Assembly (NCBI GenBank): GCA_025059995.1
Contig: JANXCF010000005.1
Location: forward strand, 188,006-220,071
Direction of reading: 5' to 3'
Source of the DNA: Leptospiraceae bacterium
GTDB taxonomy: Bacteria > Spirochaetota > Leptospiria > Leptospirales > Leptonemataceae
DNA: 32,066 nt
Below, one piece after another: positions 8,505-16,033 of the stretch. Each line of letters opens with the position of its first letter. Within the stretch, counting starts at the first letter, position 1. A program made the translations under genes and the position numbers. The notes under the pieces are model-generated. The model ran no database searches, was not told the DNA's origin, and was given only the letters and a program-made list of their open reading frames with translations.

Positions 8505-9518
8505 ATGGAGCAAAGACAAATACTGCCAACGAGTGTAGAACGTCCTTTAGAGAAGCTGAGCGAATCTGACTTAAATCTTCTTAGAAAAATGTATCGAGAT
8601 ATGCTTTTGATACGACGCTTCGAAGAGGCAGCAGCACGATTATATGCACAAGGAAAATTCGGTGGTTTCTGTCATTTGTATATTGGTCAAGAAGCCGTAG
8701 GAACTGGAGTCATTTATGCTCTTCAAGAAAAAGACTATATCATTTCCACGTATCGAGATCATGGGCATGCCTTGGTACGTGGTCTTGATCCTCGAGCTCT
8801 CATGGCAGAACTTTTAGGAAAACGCACAGGTATTGTAAAAGGGAAAGGCGGATCTATGCACTTCTTCGATGTTCATAAAAACTTCCTAGGAGGACACGGA
8901 ATTGTGGGAGGACACGTAGCATTGGCATCAGGCGTGGGCTGGGCAATTAAATATAAAAAATTAGATGCCGTTGTAGTGGCTTTCTTCGGAGAAGGAGCAG
9001 CAAATATTGGGGCTTTTCATGAAGGATTGAATTTGGCAGCATTGTGGAAATTGCCTGTGGTTTTTGTTTGTGAGAACAATCACTACAGCATGGGAACTCC
9101 TATTTATCGTGCTTTGTCTGTTCCTGATGTTAGTATCCGTGCAGTTGCTTATAACATGGAAAGAGATAAATTTGATGGTGATGATGTATTGTATGTTTAT
9201 AAAAGAATTCTTCCTTACATTGAAAAAGCAAGACGAGGAGAAGGACCTTCTTTAATAGAAATTAGCACTTATCGATTTCGAGGTCATTCCATGTCGGATC
9301 CGGCTAAATATCGGACACCCGAAGAAGTTGAAACTTGGAAGCGGCGAGACCCAATCTCTCGAGCTCAGAAAATGCTGGAATACAATGGGGTTGATGAAAA
9401 AGAATTTGCAAGGATTGAAGCCGAAGTAAGAAATATTGTTGAAGATGCGATAAGATTTTCTGAAGAATCTCCAGAACCAGCACCCTATGAATTATACACG
9501 GATGTTTATGTAGAATAA
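8505..9518 (+). CDS. pdhA: Pyruvate dehydrogenase E1 component, alpha subunit
   Basis: Thiamine-diphosphate-dependent decarboxylation of pyruvate, 337 aa. The TPP-binding motif runs from GEGAANIGAFHEG to VCENN (GEG replaces the usual GDG). YRDHGHAL, GKGGSMHFF and GGHGIVGGHV form the family's substrate and cofactor core, and YRFRGHSMSDPAKYRT is the mobile loop that is phosphorylated in mitochondrial E1. It heads the pdhA-pdhB-pdhC set, with 13 bases to pdhB. There is no clear ribosome-binding site before the ATG. A branched-chain 2-oxoacid E1 is the alternative, but the order and motifs fit PDH better. Confidence 0.93.
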   Translation: MEQRQILPTSVERPLEKLSESDLNLLRKMYRDMLLIRRFEEAAARLYAQGKFGGFCHLYIGQEAVGTGVIYALQEKDYIISTYRDHGHALVRGLDPRALMAELLGKRTGIVKGKGGSMHFFDVHKNFLGGHGIVGGHVALASGVGWAIKYKKLDAVVVAFFGEGAANIGAFHEGLNLAALWKLPVVFVCENNHYSMGTPIYRALSVPDVSIRAVAYNMERDKFDGDDVLYVYKRILPYIEKARRGEGPSLIEISTYRFRGHSMSDPAKYRTPEEVETWKRRDPISRAQKMLEYNGVDEKEFARIEAEVRNIVEDAIRFSEESPEPAPYELYTDVYVE

Positions 9519-9531
9519 GGGGAGGGAGACT

Positions 9532-10509
9532 ATGCCAAAGATTACCTATCGAGAAGCTGTTCGTAGAGCTATGATCGAAGAAATGGAGCGAGATCCAAAT
9601 GTGTTTTTGATGGGGGAAGAAGTAGGCCACTATCAAGGAGCTTATAAGTGTAGTCAGGGTATGTTGGAAAAATTTGGAGAAATGAGGGTAGTTGATACTC
9701 CCATCTCAGAACAGGGTTTTGCGGGAGTTGGGATTGGTGCGGCAATGTTGGGATTACGTCCCATCATCGAGTTTATGACATGGAATTTTTCGTTGGTGGC
9801 TTTTGATCAAATCTATAACAATGCAGCAAAAATTCTTTACATGTCAGGCGGGCAAATCCCGATTCCGATTGTTTTTCGTGGTCCTGGAGGTGCAGGTGGG
9901 ATGCTTGCTGCTCAACATTCCCAGTCTCTTGAGGCTCTATATGTTCACTGTCCGGGCTTGAAGGTAGTAGCACCTGCCACTGCTTATGATGCCTATGGAC
10001 TTCTGAAGAGCTCTATCCGTGATAACAATCCAGTGATTTTTATTGAAGGTGAGGTTCTGTATAACACCTCATGGGAAGTTCCTGATGAGGAATTTTTAAT
10101 TCCGATTGGAAAAGCAGATGTAAAGCGAGAAGGAAAGGACTTCACCATCATCACTTGGAATCGAGGGTTTTGGTTTACAATGGAAGCTCTGGATCGAATC
10201 CTCAAAGAAGGATATGATCCTTTGATCTTAGATTTGAGGAGCTTAAGACCCATGGACGAGCAAGCCATTATCGAAGCTACTTTAAAAACAGGAAGGGTTT
10301 TGATTATCGAAGAAGGTTGGCCAAGGGCTTCTGTGGGTTCGTATGTTTCCGATTTCATCCAAAGAAATTGTTTTTATGACTTGCATGCTCCTATTTTGCG
10401 GGTTAGTCAAGAGGACGTCCCTATGCCCTATGCACGAAATCTAGAAAGATTGAGTTTACCTAATCCAGATAAAATCATGCAAGCAGTCAAAACCCTGATG
10501 AGCTTTTAG
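9532..10509 (+). CDS. pdhB: Pyruvate dehydrogenase E1 component, beta subunit
   Basis: Transketolase-like beta half of E1, 325 aa. It starts MPKITYREAVRRAMIEEMERD, with GEEVGHYQGAYKCSQGM, RVVDTPISEQGFAGVGIGAA, the GPGGAGGMLAAQHSQSLEA loop and the C-terminal transketolase domain (VLIIEEGWPRASVGSYV). A strong purine-rich ribosome-binding site (GGGGAGGGAG) precedes the ATG. Its distance to pdhA and the clear AAAGGAG before pdhC indicate one operon. Confidence 0.95.
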   Translation: MPKITYREAVRRAMIEEMERDPNVFLMGEEVGHYQGAYKCSQGMLEKFGEMRVVDTPISEQGFAGVGIGAAMLGLRPIIEFMTWNFSLVAFDQIYNNAAKILYMSGGQIPIPIVFRGPGGAGGMLAAQHSQSLEALYVHCPGLKVVAPATAYDAYGLLKSSIRDNNPVIFIEGEVLYNTSWEVPDEEFLIPIGKADVKREGKDFTIITWNRGFWFTMEALDRILKEGYDPLILDLRSLRPMDEQAIIEATLKTGRVLIIEEGWPRASVGSYVSDFIQRNCFYDLHAPILRVSQEDVPMPYARNLERLSLPNPDKIMQAVKTLMSF

Positions 10510-10539
10510 TTTTATTTTTGAAATCAAAAGGAGTAAAAC

Positions 10540-12000
10540 ATGGCACGTATCATAGAATTAATGCAATTATCCCCAACAATGAAAACAGGTACCTTCGTTC
10601 GTTGGGTGAAAAAACCCGGTGATGCCGTTAAGTCAGATACAATCATAGCAGAGATCGAAACCGATAAAGCCATCATGGAAATGATGGCTTTTGATGAAGG
10701 AATCCTGCTAGCAACAGTCGCAAATGAAGGAGATCAATTGCCCGTTGGAGCTCCCATAGCAATTGTGGGAGAAATCGGCGAAGAGATTTCAGAACTATTG
10801 GAAAAAGCAAGAAAAAAACTCAACGAAATGAAATCTCCTTCAGCAGTACCAACCCTTCAAAAAGAAGAAAAAATCGAAACACCACCAGTGAAACCTCAAA
10901 TCAAAAAAGAAGAGGGATGGGCACCAAAAACAGAAGAACCTACAGAAGAGCCAAAAGAATTTCTTCAAAAAACAATGACTTTAGAAGCAATAGAAAGTGA
11001 AGAAGAATCAGAAATCAAAACTACGAAGAAAGTATTTGATCGCATCGAGGTTGAAGTTTCTGATTTTCAAAAGCCCATCATAGATAGACCAGCCTTAAAC
11101 GGCGATATTAGCATACCTCCTTATATAAGTTTAGCAAAAAGCATCACAAAGAGTAAATACCCCGCAAGCCCCTATGCGAAGAAACTAGCAGAAAATTATG
11201 GAGTTGATCTGAGTGTGATTGTTCCCGAAGACGGAAAAAGAATCACAGCAAAGGACGTTGAAAACTTCGTAAAAAATAGAAAAGCTGGACCTACAAAAGA
11301 AATCAAGCCTGATAGACGTATCCCTGTAGCAGGTATACGAAAAATCATCGCAGAACGTTTGTATCAGTCCAAAGCGAATATCCCCCATTATTATTTGACA
11401 ATCGATATCGAGGTGGATCCCGTTTTAGAACTTCGAGAAAAGATGAATCATGACCTTGCAGAAATGAAAGAGGAAATCAAACTAACACTAAATGATTTTA
11501 TCATCAGAGCTGTAGCCAAGTCTTTAACAAAACATCCTGTGGTGAATAGTAGCTGGCAGGGAGATACCATCATTCAATATGGAAGGATTGATATTGGAAT
11601 TGCTGTGGCTTTGGATTCAGGATTGATTACTCCTTATGTTCGGAATGCAGATCAGCTTGAGTTTTTAGAAATGGTCAAACAAATCCGTAGCTTGGTCAAA
11701 AGGGCACGAGAAAGAAAACTAAAGCCCGAGGAATACACCAATGGAACTTTTACGGTTTCGAATTTGGGAATGTATGGAATCAAAGAATTCTCAGCCATCA
11801 TCAATGAACCAGAAGCAGCCATCATGGCGGTGGGAACGATACAAAAAAAACCAATCATAAAAAACGATCAAATTACAGTGGGAAATATTGTGTCCATTAC
11901 CTTGAGCTGTGATCATAGAGTGATTGATGGAGCAGAAGGAGCAAGCTTTCTTCAAACTTTCAAAAAATACATTGAGAATCCTTACTTAATGTTTGTATAA
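10540..12000 (+). CDS. pdhC: Dihydrolipoamide acetyltransferase, E2 of pyruvate dehydrogenase
   Basis: 486 aa. One N-terminal lipoyl domain (residues 1-80) carries the lipoylated lysine K43 in ETDKA. A long charged, Glu/Lys/Pro-rich linker follows, then a peripheral subunit-binding domain (SPYAKKLAENYGVDLSVI to DVENFV, about 205-240), then the acetyltransferase core with its catalytic HRVIDG (His459, Asp463). Preceded by AAAGGAG. The gene ends inside the 3' end of the convergent LtaS-like gene (19 bases shared). E3 (lpd) is absent here and must be encoded elsewhere or shared with another complex. Confidence 0.95.
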   Translation: MARIIELMQLSPTMKTGTFVRWVKKPGDAVKSDTIIAEIETDKAIMEMMAFDEGILLATVANEGDQLPVGAPIAIVGEIGEEISELLEKARKKLNEMKSPSAVPTLQKEEKIETPPVKPQIKKEEGWAPKTEEPTEEPKEFLQKTMTLEAIESEEESEIKTTKKVFDRIEVEVSDFQKPIIDRPALNGDISIPPYISLAKSITKSKYPASPYAKKLAENYGVDLSVIVPEDGKRITAKDVENFVKNRKAGPTKEIKPDRRIPVAGIRKIIAERLYQSKANIPHYYLTIDIEVDPVLELREKMNHDLAEMKEEIKLTLNDFIIRAVAKSLTKHPVVNSSWQGDTIIQYGRIDIGIAVALDSGLITPYVRNADQLEFLEMVKQIRSLVKRARERKLKPEEYTNGTFTVSNLGMYGIKEFSAIINEPEAAIMAVGTIQKKPIIKNDQITVGNIVSITLSCDHRVIDGAEGASFLQTFKKYIENPYLMFV

Positions 12001-14357
12001 AAACTGATATCATAGTTTTGATTTTTTAAACAATCATGCGAAAGTTGGTGTAGGGCATATTCTCTTTCTTGCAAAAAACGAAGAACCTCTGATAGGTGAA
12101 GATTTCTTTTTTTGTAAATATTTGGCAAAGCTAAATAGATGTTTTGGTCATGTATGTAGTATGTATCTGATAATTTTTTCTTTTTGTATTGGATTTGAAA
12201 GTCTTTATCAGTAAGGGAACGTATTCTTGGAAGGATAATTTTTCCTTTGGTAAGGAATACTTCGTTTCCGTTGAGTCTGATGGGGATTTTGATTAAGTAA
12301 TAGTCTCGATTTTGACTGAGAATGGTAAAGGGTATCTCGTGAAGTTGCGAGGTTATCATACAGCTGGGGGATAGATATTCAATTGGAATGTTTTCGACTT
12401 CTGAGGAATTCAAATCTTGATCCCTGTCATTTGTAATGGATAGTGATTTCTTGATTTGAGCTATTTCTTCATTCTGGTGATGAAAGAAAATAAGATGACT
12501 TTCGTCTATAAACTCAGGATAATATGTTTTTTTCCCGATTTGGAGTTTCATGAAGGGAGTGAAGTTTTTCCCAACCAAAATGCAAACTTGGAACTTACTG
12601 AAATTTGAGCACTCAATCCTTTCTACATGAGGTATCCAACCGATTTGATAGTGGCTATTGTTCAGTGGCTTATCTAAGAATTTTTGGTAGAAAATTTGTT
12701 TTCCAAACAAAACATCGTATTGATAGAGCTTCCAAGCTTTTTTATCATTCAAACCTTTATACATTTGTGTTTGAAAGTTTTGTATATTAAGAATATCCAA
12801 GATCAAGTAATAAAGTTCATAAGCATAAAGTTCATTCTTAGGGAATGAGTAATCAAAATTAAAGTTGGTCCAAATATAAAGGGGGGTCTTTCTTAGGTCT
12901 AAGTAATTATCAGTCAATCCAATTTTTTGATAAAATTCTTTTGAGAATGGTGGAAGATGATCACCAAAACTAATCACGATCACAGGTTCCTTTTGATTTT
13001 GTAATTTGTTTAAAAACTGGATAAGATCAAGATTTGAACGCCGTAAAAAAAACAAGTGTTGGAAAAACAATTTCTGCTCGTACTCATCAATAAAGTAATC
13101 TTGAGGCAATTTGATCCCATCAAGCATATCAGTGGGAACATTTGTTATAGGATAGGGAAAATGATTTTGAATTGTAATCAAAAAAGCAAAAAGGGGTTGA
13201 TGTTCTTTCTCTAACAACGAAACAACAAAATCGTAGGCTTTATCATCCAAAATCACCCCTTCATAGTAGTTCGGAATAAATGGCAATGACTCTAAAGGAA
13301 AGAAAATATCAAATCCCAGAAAATGATAAACGTCGATACGATGATAAAACCACCCGAAGTTAGGATGCACTGCAATTGATTTATACCCCCTCTCTTTTAA
13401 AACAAAAGGTAAGGCATATAGATATTGATTGATGAATCCTGTGTAGGGAGATATCCCCTCAGGAAGTAAATTCAGTCTGAGTCCTGTTAAGACTTCGAAT
13501 TCCGTGTTTGCTGTTCCTCCTCCAACATTTGGGACAATCAACTCGCCTTCAAAAGCTTTTTTAGAGAGTTCTATTTCTTTGATTGGATCGTTTTTTAAAG
13601 AAAGAAGTTTTGCTTTCTTTGGATTCCAAAAACTTTCGTTCAAAACCAAAATGACGTTGGGAGTGAAAGGGACCTTTTCGTTTTGTGAGTTTTGATCAAA
13701 TATTTTGTTGTTTTGAATGACTTTATGCACATCATTTTCTGAGTAGAAAAAGAAATAATCAGAATAATTCAATACCTCAAAAATTAAATATTGTAAAAAT
13801 CCCTTTTGGTAAAGTTGGATTACAGGATCCCAACGGAATTCGCTTTTAGTGTTTTGATAGTTTAGAAAAAAAAAGAAAGAAGAAAGTACAATCAAGATAA
13901 TTAATCTCAAACGTGGAAGAAAGACATGAACGTGATGAAAAACTTTTGCGATGGCTAAAGAAACAAGAACAAAAGAAACAAAGAAAGTAAGAACTTCTTC
14001 TGAGAAGTTTTGGAGAATAGACTCACTAAAAAAGACTGCTTCGTGCATTAATAAAAGATCAGACATGAAAAGGGGTTCGTGTCGAAATTTGATTTTCACT
14101 ACATTTACAAACTGAAGAAACGTTAAAACAAACAAAAAAAAAGTCACAAAACCAACATAGATCTTACGTTTGTTTATTAGAAAAAATGAATTTAATAATA
14201 TAAAATAAGCGATGTAGTTAAAAAAAATATCTTTAATAAAAACTTTATCTAAAGAATGAAAAAAATTGTTTTCAAAAAAAAGATAACCTTCAACGTAAAT
14301 CAAAACCATCAGAGGCAATGTAACCAAAATTATATATGGTTGAAATCTATATTTCAC
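11982..14357 (-). CDS. LtaS-like membrane phosphoglycerol-transferase/sulfatase-fold protein
   Basis: 791 aa, read from a GTG. The first ~180 residues contain five hydrophobic helices, as in LTA synthase and MdoB/OpgB. Then comes an extracytoplasmic alkaline-phosphatase/sulfatase-fold domain: VILVLNESFW (metal-binding Glu), GGGTANTEFEVLTG with the threonine in the position of the LtaS nucleophile, LITIQNHFPY, and VISFGDHLPPF (Asp-His metal pair). About 200 residues with no recognised domain follow at the C-terminus. A diderm spirochaete is not expected to make lipoteichoic acid, so transfer of a glycerol- or ethanolamine-phosphate headgroup to an envelope glycan is more likely. It stands alone on the minus strand, overlapping the pdhC end by 19 bases. 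Confidence 0.75.
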   Translation of the reverse strand: MKYRFQPYIILVTLPLMVLIYVEGYLFFENNFFHSLDKVFIKDIFFNYIAYFILLNSFFLINKRKIYVGFVTFFLFVLTFLQFVNVVKIKFRHEPLFMSDLLLMHEAVFFSESILQNFSEEVLTFFVSFVLVSLAIAKVFHHVHVFLPRLRLIILIVLSSFFFFLNYQNTKSEFRWDPVIQLYQKGFLQYLIFEVLNYSDYFFFYSENDVHKVIQNNKIFDQNSQNEKVPFTPNVILVLNESFWNPKKAKLLSLKNDPIKEIELSKKAFEGELIVPNVGGGTANTEFEVLTGLRLNLLPEGISPYTGFINQYLYALPFVLKERGYKSIAVHPNFGWFYHRIDVYHFLGFDIFFPLESLPFIPNYYEGVILDDKAYDFVVSLLEKEHQPLFAFLITIQNHFPYPITNVPTDMLDGIKLPQDYFIDEYEQKLFFQHLFFLRRSNLDLIQFLNKLQNQKEPVIVISFGDHLPPFSKEFYQKIGLTDNYLDLRKTPLYIWTNFNFDYSFPKNELYAYELYYLILDILNIQNFQTQMYKGLNDKKAWKLYQYDVLFGKQIFYQKFLDKPLNNSHYQIGWIPHVERIECSNFSKFQVCILVGKNFTPFMKLQIGKKTYYPEFIDESHLIFFHHQNEEIAQIKKSLSITNDRDQDLNSSEVENIPIEYLSPSCMITSQLHEIPFTILSQNRDYYLIKIPIRLNGNEVFLTKGKIILPRIRSLTDKDFQIQYKKKKLSDTYYIHDQNIYLALPNIYKKRNLHLSEVLRFLQEREYALHQLSHDCLKNQNYDISFYTNIK

Positions 14358-14570
14358 ATTTGCAAAAAATTTGACTTAATTTCTTTGTCGATTATTTTTA
14401 AAATAAAATTTTGTATCTAAAATTAACCTTTAGTTATTAATTTCATGCAAAATGGAATTTTTTTAGGATTTCTTAAAATTTTCAGATTTTTTGAAACAAA
14501 ACTCTAGTAGAAAGACCTTATATATTAAGAAACTATCAGCTAATTAAAAATCATTAGAATAAGGGTAAAA

Positions 14571-14615
14571 GGGGAGGATAATTTGTGGTTGAGGTATTAT
14601 CCTCAACCTTTTTTT
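14571..14615 (+). promoter_or_regulatory. Attenuator-like leader: two mutually exclusive hairpins upstream of arsC
   Basis: Two perfect inverted repeats compete for the same bases. Stem A pairs GAGGATAAT (14574-14582) with ATTATCCTC (14596-14604). Stem B, the terminator, pairs GGTTGAGG (14587-14594) with CCTCAACC (14601-14608) and is followed by seven Ts. Bases 14601-14604 belong to both, so forming A prevents B. The 5' arm of A also contains most of a strong Shine-Dalgarno sequence (GGGGAGGA). This is the geometry of a transcription attenuator. The gene it would control is the arsC-like CDS starting 91 bases past the T-run. The ligand or sensor is unknown. Confidence 0.55.
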
Positions 14616-14665
14616 CAAAAAGAATTAACAAACAAAGTAAGCATCAAGCACTTTTTTGCATTTAA
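14585..14665 (+). CDS. Possible 26-residue leader peptide overlapping the terminator
   Basis: GTG at 14585 lies six bases after GGGGAGGA, the best ribosome-binding site in this gap, and opens a 26-codon frame that runs through the terminator hairpin and ends at the TAA at 14663-14665. The peptide begins MVEVLSSTFFSKRINK and resembles nothing I know. It has no run of a single amino acid, so classic amino-acid attenuation is not indicated. Its value lies in the position: a ribosome here would disrupt the terminator stem. It may be chance. Confidence 0.3.
   Translation: MVEVLSSTFFSKRINKQSKHQALFCI
14587..14615 (+). terminator. Rho-independent terminator in the arsC leader
   Basis: Eight-base-pair perfect stem GGTTGAGG/CCTCAACC, six-base loop TATTAT, then TTTTTTT. 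No recognised gene ends just upstream on this strand, so it most likely ends a short leader or small RNA. Confidence 0.8.
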
Positions 14666-14706
14666 TGAATTTCTTTTGCGTTGACAAAAAATCATTTTCT
14701 TTTTCA

Positions 14707-15135
14707 ATGAAGCAGGTGAAACGTGTTCTAATTCTTTGCACAGGAAACTCTTGTAGAAGCCAAATGGCTGAAGGTATCCTCAAATCCTTTTCTTCTAAGC
14801 ATTACATTGTTTCAGCTGGAACAAACATATCAGATAGGGTTCATCCCAAAGCGATCAAAGTAATGAAAGAAATTGGTATCGATATTTCAAATCATTATCC
14901 TAAAAGTGTTGATCAGTTTTTGAGTCAATCTTTTGATTTTTTGATTACAGTATGTGATTCGGCAAAAGAAAGTTGTCCTACTTTTTATGGTCCTGTGAAA
15001 CACCGACTCCATATTGGATTTGAGGACCCAGCAAAAGCAGAGGGAACAGAAGAAGAAGTAATGAATGTTTTTCGTAAAGTCCGGGATGAAATCTATAAAG
15101 AATTCAAAAACTTCTACGAAAAATATTTAGCTTGA
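14707..15135 (+). CDS. arsC: Arsenate reductase, thioredoxin-coupled (LMW-phosphatase fold)
   Basis: Reduces arsenate to arsenite, 142 aa. The P-loop CTGNSCRS begins at Cys11, and the resolving cysteines are Cys83 and Cys90 in TVCDSAKESCP. This three-cysteine set separates thioredoxin-type ArsC from plain low-molecular-weight tyrosine phosphatases, which lack the second and third. I chose the ATG at 14707, six residues before the beta-strand leading to the P-loop, which matches family starts; ATG 14665 and TTG 14656 are also in frame. No clear ribosome-binding site is seen. No arsR, arsB or acr3 lies nearby. The attenuator-like leader upstream is its likely control element. Its end overlaps convergent pyrF by 22 bases. 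Confidence 0.85.
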   Translation: MKQVKRVLILCTGNSCRSQMAEGILKSFSSKHYIVSAGTNISDRVHPKAIKVMKEIGIDISNHYPKSVDQFLSQSFDFLITVCDSAKESCPTFYGPVKHRLHIGFEDPAKAEGTEEEVMNVFRKVRDEIYKEFKNFYEKYLA

Positions 15136-15953
15136 AGATGGGTTTGAACTTGATCATAAAAATTATTGATAAAATTGTTAATAGATTGTGCTAAATCATT
15201 ACGATGAGGAGCAGAGTAGATTAAACTTCTACTTATATTGATCAGAGCATTCCATTCGAAAACGTGTAGGACGTTTTCTAAACTTCCTTTTTGTTCTCCG
15301 ATACCGGGAACTAATATCGGAATGTCTTTTGTGATTTGCTTTATTTGCTTTAAATCTTCGAGGGTATTGGTAGCTCCTACCACTGCAGAGACATTATCAT
15401 AGAGTTGATTCCATTCGTAAATTTTTCTGGCTACCTCAAGGAATAAAGGAGGATTTCCATAGAATTCAAAATCTACTTTTGATGGATTGGAGGTCAGACA
15501 TAGAACTATAGTTCCTTTGTTTGGGTATTCGATAAAGGGCTTTATACTATCAAAACCCATGTAAGGATTCACGGTGATTGCGTCAAAATTCCAATATTCA
15601 AAAATCCCCTTCGCATATTGTTTTGAGGAATGAAGTATATCACCTCGTTTGGCATCGGCGATAAGGATTTTCTTGGTTTGAGAAGTTTTCATTCTTTCAC
15701 GGATTATGGTCAAAATTTGATCCATAAGATTCCAACCATCTTTACCAAAAGCTTCAAAAAAAGCAAAGTTGAATTTATAAGCACTGCAGAAATCAAAAGT
15801 ATATTCTATAATATCAGAAAAAAAAATTTTTAATCCATCGATTGTTTTTTCATATCCAGTAGGGAGTAGATCAGCGTTTGGATCGATTCCAATACATAAA
15901 TTTTTTTTAGTTTCAATAATGAATTTTAGTGTTTTTCGATTATATGTTGACAT
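15114..15953 (-). CDS. pyrF: Orotidine 5'-phosphate decarboxylase
   Basis: Last step of UMP synthesis, 279 aa, the length of the subfamily-2 (PyrF/UMPS-like) enzymes rather than the ~230 aa E. coli type. NLCIGIDPNADLLP is the phosphate/substrate strand, ILIADAKRGDIL holds the catalytic Asp-x-Lys-x-x-Asp set, TVNPYMGFDSIKPF and VPGIGEQKGS form the phosphate-binding loops. The gene is alone on its strand. The ATG at 15951-15953 overlaps a plus-strand promoter-like sequence for the next gene. Confidence 0.92.
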   Translation of the reverse strand: MSTYNRKTLKFIIETKKNLCIGIDPNADLLPTGYEKTIDGLKIFFSDIIEYTFDFCSAYKFNFAFFEAFGKDGWNLMDQILTIIRERMKTSQTKKILIADAKRGDILHSSKQYAKGIFEYWNFDAITVNPYMGFDSIKPFIEYPNKGTIVLCLTSNPSKVDFEFYGNPPLFLEVARKIYEWNQLYDNVSAVVGATNTLEDLKQIKQITKDIPILVPGIGEQKGSLENVLHVFEWNALINISRSLIYSAPHRNDLAQSINNFINNFYDQVQTHLQAKYFS

Positions 15954-15974
15954 AAAATCCTATGTGCTTATTAT
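15947..15974 (+). promoter_or_regulatory. Candidate promoter of the acyl-CoA synthetase gene
   Basis: TTGACA (15947-15952), 16-base spacer, TATTAT (15969-15974). It gives a leader of about 50 bases before the ATG at 16034, with a strong ribosome-binding site AAAGGAGG at 16021-16028. The -35 box covers the first codons of divergent pyrF, so the two starts could interfere. Confidence 0.5.
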
Positions 15975-16033
15975 TAGATTTATATTATATTTCACGGATT
16001 CTTACAATCTCTATGTAAAAAAAGGAGGTAGTC

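Noticed and set aside
14681-14686. Consensus TTGACA just before arsC
   Set aside because: The position 17 bases downstream is TCAATG over the start codon, not a -10 box.
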